Shown: positions 6,685 to 12,506 of the stretch, piece after piece
Layout: each line of letters begins with the position of its first letter
How positions within the stretch are numbered: the stretch's first letter is position 1
Assembly: GCA_030628305.1 (NCBI GenBank)
Contig: DAOVRE010000005.1
Location: forward strand, 1-17,507
Direction: 5' to 3'
Source: Candidatus Heimdallarchaeota archaeon
Lineage (GTDB): Archaea; Asgardarchaeota; Heimdallarchaeia; Heimdallarchaeales; Heimdallarchaeaceae
Length of the DNA: 17,507 nucleotides
Made by a program: the position numbers and the translations under genes
The notes under the pieces: generated by a model
Told to the model about the DNA's origin: nothing
Database searches by the model: none
The model's input: the letters and a program-made list of their open reading frames with translations, nothing else

Positions 6685-6773
6685 TGGAGCCTCAGAGGGG
6701 ATTTGAACCCCTGCCCTGTGACTTTCTCGATAGTTTACGAGATCACTGCTCTGGCGAACTGAGCTACCGAGGC
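6685..6773 (-). tRNA. tRNA-Thr (anticodon CGT) with a 12-base intron and encoded CCA
   Basis: Read on the minus strand, GCCTCGG pairs with CTGAGGC (one G-T pair) as acceptor. The D arm is GCTC/GAGC, the anticodon stem GTGAT/GTCAC, and the T arm AGGGG/CCCCT around TTCAAAT. The discriminator is T, followed by genome-encoded CCA (6685-6687). The anticodon loop is 19 bases. Removing 12 bases (6724-6735) leaves the normal loop CTCGTAA with T33, anticodon CGT and A37. The precursor folds with CTCG pairing to intronic CGAG, giving a TAA bulge or loop on one side and a 3-base AAA bulge on the other. That matches the bulge-helix recognised by the archaeal splicing endonuclease at 37/38. First base pairs G1-C72 and C2-G71 and U73 fit archaeal threonine identity. 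A TTTAAATC box lies about 29 bases upstream. Confidence 0.93.
6724..6735 (-). other. tRNA intron between positions 37 and 38
   Basis: The intron is AACTATCGAGAA on the minus strand. Both predicted cuts fall after the second base of a 3-base unpaired stretch (TA|A and AA|A), separated by a 4-base-pair helix CTCG/CGAG. The distal side is an 8-base loop, so this is the relaxed bulge-helix-loop form. Confidence 0.8.
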
Positions 6774-6797
6774 ATTGTTTATTCATTTTTTTAGATA

Positions 6798-6805
6798 GAT
6801 TTAAA
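6798..6805 (-). promoter_or_regulatory. TATA-like box of the tRNA-Thr gene
   Basis: TTTAAATC on the minus strand is centred about 29 bases upstream of the mature tRNA 5' end, with a second AT-rich element (TATAAAATC) just behind it. The placement fits transcription beginning at or just before the tRNA. Confidence 0.45.
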
Positions 6806-6852
6806 GATTTTATATCTAGGGTTATTTTCGTTGATTAAAGTCTAGTCTGTTT

Positions 6853-6865
6853 ATCACATTGTGAT
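6853..6865. repeat. Palindrome ATCACA-T-TGTGAT
   Basis: Six-base perfect arms with a single central base lie in the 148-base gap between the tRNA 5' end and the GTPase stop codon. The core resembles winged-helix or CRP-like half-sites (TGTGA/TCACA). The position, 55 bases downstream of the GTPase stop and 80 bases upstream of the tRNA, allows either an operator or a transcript-end structure. Confidence 0.3.
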
Positions 6866-6921
6866 GGTTAGAGAAAGAATCTCACATAAAATGAAAAATT
6901 AACGATGGTTTCGTTTATTTC

Positions 6922-8148
6922 TTACTTCTCCATTGGAAACGCGGCATAGCCCCTGAACTCTATCCAGTCTTGTAGTTTATCTTCTATTATTTCTTGTATT
7001 GCATCTTGGTCTAGGTCTTTAGCCATGCTTTCATCTGTTGTTAGCATTGCCATGATATAACGTTCGCCACTGAATTTCAGGTCACGAAGAATGAAAATTT
7101 CATTTACATTATCATCTAGTGTATACCGTCTAATCCTGAGAAATGGTTCTCTTATATCAACAATTGATTCGATTGCATCATAATAGGCATTATGAGCTAA
7201 ATCTTCAAGCTCGTCTTCTTTAGCAAATCTAGCAAAACAGATATTGCTTCTGAAATCGTACAATCCAAAGAAATCTGCATCTAATCCCTGTGCAACACTT
7301 TCTGTGGCTTCGTTTACTCCATCTTGTATTAAGGAAATTTCTCTAAATATGTGTGAGAATGCACCTAGAATAGATGAACGAATTCTAACACTGGTTCTAA
7401 AGAAATCTTTTGCAGGATTAAAGTAAGGACATTTATCATCCATATATTCAATAATGGAACTAAAGACCTCTGCACTTTTATCGTCAATCTCATATTCAGG
7501 ATCTGATTTGTGGAAGAAAATTTTCCAAGGAACTTTAATTTTAAGATTGTTAGCTACGTTAATAATCTGTTTTAGATATTCAAAACTTTCTTGGAATCTA
7601 TCTTTAGCTTGTATATCAATCACATAGATTATTGTATCAGTGCCAACAAAATATTGCTGCGGATTTTCTAAATAATCTTCACGGTAAATACTTTGCCCCC
7701 CTAACTCGTGAAGATGAACATCCATTCCAAAGACATCAATTTTGCTACGAAGAAGACCTCGTGTTGGTGTTAATCCATTTAATCTCTGGAATAAAGAGGA
7801 TAATGCTCCCCTATGTTTTAACGCGATTGAAAGAGAAGTTTTCCCAGCATTGTCAATACCAACCATGATAATTTTTGCACCTGCAGTAACCTTCTCTGTT
7901 TCTTCAACTAATAAAAGTCTGCTAGCTGCTATCCAACTATTTATTCTCTCTTTGGGGACTTTCTTAGCCATTTTAGCATATTGATCACTCCATTTGGTAG
8001 AGAGATTCTCAATTGTGTCTAAACCCAATTCTTTCAAGAGTTTAGATTCTTCTTCTGTTATATCTAATAGAGCTACAACTGGAAAGTTCCTAAGATCTTC
8101 TTTGTCTTTATATTCATCTTTTAGCAATTTGTCTTTTAGTTCAGACAT
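6922..8148 (-). CDS. Rag/Gtr-like small GTPase with N-terminal helical and C-terminal roadblock/longin-like domains
   Basis: A 408-residue three-part protein. Residues 20-82 form a helix-hairpin-helix-like segment (DITEEESKLLKELGLDTIENL). The GTPase domain follows: G1 GIDNAGKTS at 97-105, a G2 threonine in LTPTRG at about 117-121, G3 ELGGQ at 138-142, G4 HKSD at 193-196, and FFRTSVR at about 219-225. The HKxD form of G4, in place of NKxD, and the FRTS segment are features of eukaryotic Rag/Gtr GTPases, whereas the P-loop is Arf-like. Residues about 250-408 show the alternating strands and helices of a roadblock or longin-like domain, as in Rag proteins. Rag GTPases sense nutrients at membranes in eukaryotes; a signalling or membrane-recruitment role here is inferred. 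GGAG at 8158-8161 lies 9 bases before ATG. The gene is divergent from the surface protein gene. A family search would settle Rag versus Arf. Confidence 0.85.
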   Translation of the reverse strand: MSELKDKLLKDEYKDKEDLRNFPVVALLDITEEESKLLKELGLDTIENLSTKWSDQYAKMAKKVPKERINSWIAASRLLLVEETEKVTAGAKIIMVGIDNAGKTSLSIALKHRGALSSLFQRLNGLTPTRGLLRSKIDVFGMDVHLHELGGQSIYREDYLENPQQYFVGTDTIIYVIDIQAKDRFQESFEYLKQIINVANNLKIKVPWKIFFHKSDPEYEIDDKSAEVFSSIIEYMDDKCPYFNPAKDFFRTSVRIRSSILGAFSHIFREISLIQDGVNEATESVAQGLDADFFGLYDFRSNICFARFAKEDELEDLAHNAYYDAIESIVDIREPFLRIRRYTLDDNVNEIFILRDLKFSGERYIMAMLTTDESMAKDLDQDAIQEIIEDKLQDWIEFRGYAAFPMEK

Positions 8149-8270
8149 TTTTTTCTTCTCCAGAGTTAGATAAAGGTATTTTATTATCCTCTTGGATATA
8201 TATTCACTCTGTCAAATAAGTATTTTGTTAACGCTAGTAGAAAACCAACTAATAATTTCTATATACATAA

Positions 8271-8302
8271 ATAAAATTTAAAAAGGCAAAAGTTAGCGCT
8301 TA
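8271..8302 (+). promoter_or_regulatory. Promoter of the surface protein gene
   Basis: An AATTTAAAAAGG TATA-like element at about 8274-8285 would start transcription near 8302-8305. That leaves a leader of about 22 bases with GGAG at 8314-8317. The palindromic core AGCGCT at 8295-8300 sits just before the predicted start site, and a related 9-mer (GTTAACGCT versus GTTAGCGCT) occurs at 8227-8235. Confidence 0.4.
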
Positions 8303-8325
8303 CTTAATCTAATGGAGTATTCAAA

Positions 8326-10353
8326 ATGCGAACACACAAAGTCAAAGGACTTATATTTCTATCTACAATCATGTTAGGCTTCGTTCTTACAAGCTTCTTC
8401 GGAGCTTCTATGTCAATCACAAGCCCTAATAGCGCATCACAACTTGATCAAACAACCACAGAAGATTTGGTTTTCTTAAATAGCACATCTCCAATTATTG
8501 ATGGAAACTTAACAAGTTTTGAAGGAGAATGGGAAAATGCTACAGTATACAATACCGAATTTGGTTTAGGAAATAAAGCTTTGACTATACGTGTTTTAGC
8601 AAATGAAACACACTTGTTTATGGGTATAAATTATGTAAGCTCAATATTCATACCTGTCAATGAAACCATTCCAATAGATGAAGACTTCAATAACGAAACT
8701 CATACTTGGTATACAATTGTTTTTGATAGAAATTATGATGGTGTTGCTGGCTCAGAGTTAACTCCAGATGACGCTATAGTGATAAATTATCGAGTAGAAG
8801 GAGCACAGGATGCTTACATCAATGGCACAAAATTAAACTCTATCGCAATGGATGTAGATATTTCAGGAATAGAAAATTCTTATGCGAATGTTAGTGAGTA
8901 CGAAGATGACTTTCATAATCATGTAGTTACAATTGAAGTTGTAAAAGAACTTGAATCCAATGATGAAATTGGGAATGATATTGACTTACACGCAAGTGAA
9001 TCAATTTTCTTTGCAATAATTGTAGCTGAAAATGCAACAGCAATATATAATCGCACATTATTAGGAGAGATAGATGCATTCTCACCATGGAAAAAAATTC
9101 AATTTGTTACTTTGCATGATTATTTTTCATATGTAGAAGATGTATCAGAGCTTGACGTATTAATATTTATTTCAGAATCAGAAGCATCAAATTATGATAA
9201 TCTAAGCAGCATTGTCGTATTCTTAATAAATTATGGCGCAAATGTAACATTTAATTTTGATCATCTTGATCATGATATTAGCTATCGTAGTTTATCGAAT
9301 CTAGATCTTTTAATCCTCATTGGAGCACACCCCAATTTAAGTGCAGACGAAATAGAGGCAATCGCACTCTATGTTGCTTCTGGTGGAAGTGTATATATTC
9401 TCGCAGACCCTGTCAGTAAAAACGGAAAATTGAATCAATTATTGTCTAAATTCGGAATGGAAGTATATAGTTCATACCTATACTCTACAGATACTGCAAT
9501 TAACTCTTCTATTAAGATTGATGCATCCGATATCGAATCTCTACCTTATATGATGGGCACAAATATCTTTACTGATCAAATTGTGGATGAAATTTTATAC
9601 ACAGGAACAGCTATTAACTTCACATCTACACTTGGTGAAGGCAAGTTCATGTCCCAAGAAGGTGATCTTTATCCGATCATAAATCTTACTGGAGATTATT
9701 ACATAGATATTGATGATAACGGTGAGTTCAATGCAGAAGATATTGAGCTTAATGATACAATTGTTCAAGCTGGTCTAGAACTTCAAAGAGGAGGCAGACT
9801 CATAGTTACTAGTTCTGCTGATTTGTTGAATGCAAGTTACATTGCAGAAAGCGATAACAAAATATTCTTTTTGAGGCAAATCCAATGGTTGATGAAACTT
9901 CAAAACGCCATAAATTTTGAAAACTATGTTGTTGAAGAGATTAATATCATAGAGGGTGAATCAATAAGCGTTAGTGTTGAAGTTCGAGGAGATAATGAAA
10001 CCGTTTTAACTGACCTTAGAGCTTGGGTAGTTGTACAGGAATTAAAATCAGATAAAAACAATGTTACTCTCACTATGCATGAAGACAAAATTAATTTCAA
10101 CGGAACTATCACTCCCGAAGATATAAAAGCTAATTTTGTTGATATTAGCATTAGACTACATCTAAGAGGTTACGGCTATAATGAGACAGAACTAGTTGAA
10201 GTATTTCTAGAAGCAGTTATAGGAAGACCTATCAGTATTGAAGTAACTGCAACAATTATATTTGTAATCTCAATCGGTTTAGCAGTTTTAGGAGCTTTTG
10301 CTGTTAAAAAATATAAAAAACCAGAAGTGGAAGAAATAGAAAAAGGAAAGTAA
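8326..10353 (+). CDS. Large cell-surface protein: signal peptide, DOMON/CBM9-like and GATase-like domains, C-terminal membrane anchor
   Basis: A 675-residue single-anchor exported protein. Residues 1-28 are a signal peptide (basic start, hydrophobic 9-26). About 50-240 resembles a DOMON/CBM9-like beta-sandwich, opening with PIIDGNLTSFEGEWENA and including the acidic-looking FDRNYDGVAGSELTPDD. About 275-525 resembles the DUF4350/GIFT-type domain: DVLIFIS, then ADEIEAIALYVASGGSVYILA, later GGRLIVTSSADLLNA and FLRQIQWL. A calcium-loop-like DIDDNGEFNAED at 461-472 is inserted. A beta-rich, Ig-like segment (about 535-635) precedes a transmembrane helix at about 640-660 and a short lysine/glutamate tail in the cytoplasm. 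About 22 N-X-S/T sequons suggest heavy N-glycosylation. ATG has GGAG 8 bases upstream. Ligand unknown; the domain calls are by pattern and uncertain. Confidence 0.75.
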   Translation: MRTHKVKGLIFLSTIMLGFVLTSFFGASMSITSPNSASQLDQTTTEDLVFLNSTSPIIDGNLTSFEGEWENATVYNTEFGLGNKALTIRVLANETHLFMGINYVSSIFIPVNETIPIDEDFNNETHTWYTIVFDRNYDGVAGSELTPDDAIVINYRVEGAQDAYINGTKLNSIAMDVDISGIENSYANVSEYEDDFHNHVVTIEVVKELESNDEIGNDIDLHASESIFFAIIVAENATAIYNRTLLGEIDAFSPWKKIQFVTLHDYFSYVEDVSELDVLIFISESEASNYDNLSSIVVFLINYGANVTFNFDHLDHDISYRSLSNLDLLILIGAHPNLSADEIEAIALYVASGGSVYILADPVSKNGKLNQLLSKFGMEVYSSYLYSTDTAINSSIKIDASDIESLPYMMGTNIFTDQIVDEILYTGTAINFTSTLGEGKFMSQEGDLYPIINLTGDYYIDIDDNGEFNAEDIELNDTIVQAGLELQRGGRLIVTSSADLLNASYIAESDNKIFFLRQIQWLMKLQNAINFENYVVEEINIIEGESISVSVEVRGDNETVLTDLRAWVVVQELKSDKNNVTLTMHEDKINFNGTITPEDIKANFVDISIRLHLRGYGYNETELVEVFLEAVIGRPISIEVTATIIFVISIGLAVLGAFAVKKYKKPEVEEIEKGK

Positions 10354-10451
10354 TCCACTTCTTTCATTCTATTTTCGAGAAAAACATTAAAAGGCAATTT
10401 TCATAAGGGTACCATGAGATAGTATCACAGTAAAATCTCTGGTGAAAAACA

Positions 10452-10910
10452 GTGCATAAAGGCTTTTTAATAAAAAAACTGACGATGGAAGAAGTAAAAT
10501 CAAGAGCACTTGATATACCAGAGACAGATAAAAAGATGTTCCCAAAAGAGGGAGTATTATTTTTTATTGAATCATTTGAAGAATACTATGGATGTCATAT
10601 TACACAAAGTAGAAGCATAACAGGATTAGATGAGTGGTTTGAAGGATATCCTGTCAAACAAAACGACACCATAATCATATCGAAATATTCTGAAGGATAT
10701 TACCTTATACCGCTATCTGAAATAGTAGATCAACAACAGCATTTCAACCTAGAAATGGAGAGAATACTTTTGCTAGAGCCAGATGATATTTTGTGTCCAA
10801 ACTGTAGGTACAAGTTGGAACATGCGGGATTAGGATCAACGGAAGATTCATATATTTTAAAATGTGCGAGGTGTGGATTTACTTTAGTGAAGAAAAGTCA
10901 TTTTGATTAA
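10452..10910 (+). CDS. Hypothetical protein with C-terminal zinc ribbon
   Basis: A 152-residue soluble protein with no recognised family. The C-terminal third carries CPNC (about residues 114-117) and CARCG (about 137-141), a complete zinc ribbon. The N-terminal two-thirds is a mixed alpha/beta segment with an EYYGCHITQSR stretch and a following beta-rich QNDTIIISKYSEGYYLIPL. I chose the GTG at 10452 because GGTGA at 10441-10445, a strong Shine-Dalgarno, lies 6 bases upstream. An ATG at 10485 would give 141 residues without a ribosome-binding site. A TATA-like CATTAAAAGG at about 10385-10394 fits a start site near 10416. The gene lies between the surface protein and the longin-like gene with no overlap. 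A nucleic-acid or protein-binding role is possible but not shown. Confidence 0.7.
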   Translation: MHKGFLIKKLTMEEVKSRALDIPETDKKMFPKEGVLFFIESFEEYYGCHITQSRSITGLDEWFEGYPVKQNDTIIISKYSEGYYLIPLSEIVDQQQHFNLEMERILLLEPDDILCPNCRYKLEHAGLGSTEDSYILKCARCGFTLVKKSHFD

Positions 10911-11050
10911 TTGAGGAGAAAATTACAGACTTTTATAAAAAAATCTATTCTTTATTCAGAGTGGAAGTTAGCGGCTTTTTCACTTATTTGTATATGAGTA
11001 AACATATCTATGTATTATGTGCCTTTTTGTGTATATCCTAACTTCTTCAT

Positions 11051-11671
11051 ATGAAACTTATGTTACATAACTTGTGGATAGCTAAAGATACGGGTGAATG
11101 TCTTTTCCATAGAAAGTATGGTAGCATAGAACAAGACGAGAATTTAATCACGAGTTTCCTAAGTGCCATAGAGATTTTTGCTCAGAACATAGATAATGGA
11201 TGCGATTTTCTTCAAACGTCTAGTTACAAATTCATCTACAAAACTGGAGAACAAACAGTTACAGTTGCATGTGTAGATAGCGAAGATGATGAAAGTATCA
11301 TTCGTCAGGAGCTTGTAAAGATAGAGAAAGAATTCTATAGTAGATTCTCGCAAAATCTGAAGGAATGGAATGGAAGAGTAGAGGGATTTGCTGATCTATC
11401 AGACTTTGTTGATAATCACCTGAAAAAATACAGTTCTCCCATCAAGGAATTGGCAGATACTAAACTTGAATTAAACCCAATTGTTACAAAAGAGAATCTA
11501 AAGAGCATGTTTAGTCCGCACCAGGAAAAAGTTATCTCTCTCTTGAAATACAGGGGTACAGCAACACTTCATGATATTATCAAACTTATGAAACTCTCAG
11601 AAACTGATGCTGAAAAAGCAGCAAAAGGACTCTTATACCATGACATCATAAGACAGATTCCAAGTGCATAA
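11051..11671 (+). CDS. Longin-like domain protein with C-terminal winged helix
   Basis: A 206-residue protein. Residues 1-110 follow the longin/SNARE-like pattern: strand-turn-strand LHNLWIAKDTGECLFHRKYG, a helix LITSFLSAIEIFAQNI, then beta strands YKFIYKTGEQTVTVACVD and a long helix ESIIRQELVKIEKEFYSRF. This fold occurs in eukaryotic trafficking adaptors and SNAREs and in Asgard archaeal relatives. The C-terminal region (about 150-206) looks like a winged helix: FSPHQEKVISLLKYRG, then TLHDIIKLMKLSETDAEKAAKGLLYHDIIRQ, where a recognition helix and wing would lie. Together this suggests a regulator or an adaptor with an ESCRT-II-like winged helix, but the fold call is by pattern only. ATG 11051 is preceded by CTTCTTCAT without a Shine-Dalgarno. 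A TATA-like TTTTATAAAAA at about 10931-10942 could drive a longer leader. Function unproven. Confidence 0.6.
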   Translation: MKLMLHNLWIAKDTGECLFHRKYGSIEQDENLITSFLSAIEIFAQNIDNGCDFLQTSSYKFIYKTGEQTVTVACVDSEDDESIIRQELVKIEKEFYSRFSQNLKEWNGRVEGFADLSDFVDNHLKKYSSPIKELADTKLELNPIVTKENLKSMFSPHQEKVISLLKYRGTATLHDIIKLMKLSETDAEKAAKGLLYHDIIRQIPSA

Positions 11672-11771
11672 TATCAAGTATTTATTATTGTATTTGATTT
11701 TGCAAATCATCTGATGCGTTACTTTATTAATAGATTTATCTCAAATCTAATAGTAATCGTTGATGATATAA

Positions 11772-12185
11772 TTGAAAACATTTAATGACATTGTAAGATT
11801 TGAAACAGCTGGAGAGATTGATATTATCGATTTAACTGAAAGATTCAGCAAATGTGTTCAAAATTCCGGAATTAATAATGGCATATTATCCGCTAATGTC
11901 ATAGGATCAACTGGAGCATTAACAGCAATAGAATATGAACACCGTGTACTGGATGATTTTAAGCAAATTCTACATAAACTAATTCCAAAAGGGGCAGGAT
12001 ATAAACATGATATCATCGATTCCAATGCTCACTCACATTTACGCGCATCATTAATTGGACCTAGTCTAACAATCTCAATTCATGAAGGAATGATGCAATT
12101 AGGGACATGGCAACAACCTGTTTTTGTCTGTTTAGATGTTAGACCTAGATCAAGAAAGGTAGCGATAACCATCATTGGGGAATGA
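11772..12185 (+). CDS. YjbQ/UPF0047 family protein
   Basis: A 137-residue protein of the YjbQ family (PF01894), a small trimeric beta-rich protein. Weak thiamine phosphate synthase activity has been reported for bacterial members, and the true role is uncertain. Family blocks are the GSTGALTAIEYE segment, the HDIIDSNAHSHLRASLIGPSL stretch with its conserved histidines, and EGMMQLGTWQQPVFVCLDVRPRSRKV, ending in IIGE as usual. The start is TTG at 11772: an in-frame TAA lies directly before it and the next in-frame ATG would remove most of the protein. No clear Shine-Dalgarno is present. A GATTTATC element at about 11731-11738 may be a TATA box. The 3' end overlaps the DUF1922 gene by 4 bases (ATGA), implying translational coupling and a shared pathway. 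Confidence 0.9.
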   Translation: MKTFNDIVRFETAGEIDIIDLTERFSKCVQNSGINNGILSANVIGSTGALTAIEYEHRVLDDFKQILHKLIPKGAGYKHDIIDSNAHSHLRASLIGPSLTISIHEGMMQLGTWQQPVFVCLDVRPRSRKVAITIIGE

Positions 12186-12421
12186 GATTGAGCTCGGGAT
12201 ATTATGTGATTAGATGTAGAAAGAAGGAATGTGGAAAGTTTAGTTATTGCAAAGCTAATCAAAAAACCAAAATGTGTCCCTATTGTGAACATCGTATAAA
12301 GGTAGAAAAGGCAAACAAAACGGCAGTTAATTCCGTAATCCATGCAAGGAAACTTGTTCAAGAGTTCAATAAAAAACTAGGAGAGATGACCGAACCCTCG
12401 TGGTATAAATCTGATACATAA
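12182..12421 (+). CDS. DUF1922-like zinc-ribbon protein
   Basis: A 79-residue archaeal rubredoxin-like zinc ribbon. Cysteines lie in YVIRCRKKECGKF, with C-x4-C spacing, and in CPYCEHR, followed by a helical segment (ANKTAVNSVIHARKLVQEFNKKL) that matches the DUF1922 layout YxxxRCxxCGxxxxAxxxxxTxxCPYCG plus helix. The first pair has C-x4-C rather than the usual C-x2-C, and an additional YCK follows, so metal ligation may be slightly altered. The ATG overlaps the YjbQ stop by 4 bases (ATGA), and no separate Shine-Dalgarno is needed. Function of the family is unknown. The pairing with YjbQ suggests the two are expressed in fixed proportion. Confidence 0.75.
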   Translation: MRLSSGYYVIRCRKKECGKFSYCKANQKTKMCPYCEHRIKVEKANKTAVNSVIHARKLVQEFNKKLGEMTEPSWYKSDT

Positions 12422-12506
12422 TGAAATAAAATCATTGTAAGAGAAGCAAAATTTTGAAAAAGAAAGTGTCACAATATTTTTTTACTCTCATTCAAACATA
12501 GTACTA

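Noticed and set aside
6592..6786. 64-residue minus-strand reading frame across the tRNA
   Set aside because: It covers the tRNA and the lipid kinase start in another frame and has no family features or ribosome-binding site.
10912..10945. Purine-rich GAGGAG at 10912-10917 as a ribosome-binding site for a small gene
   Set aside because: No ATG, GTG or TTG lies at a useful distance behind it that opens a convincing reading frame.
11750..11775. Possible C box (TGATGA-like) of a C/D guide RNA before the YjbQ gene
   Set aside because: The first base does not fit RUGAUGA, no D box is found at the right distance, and the site overlaps the YjbQ start region.
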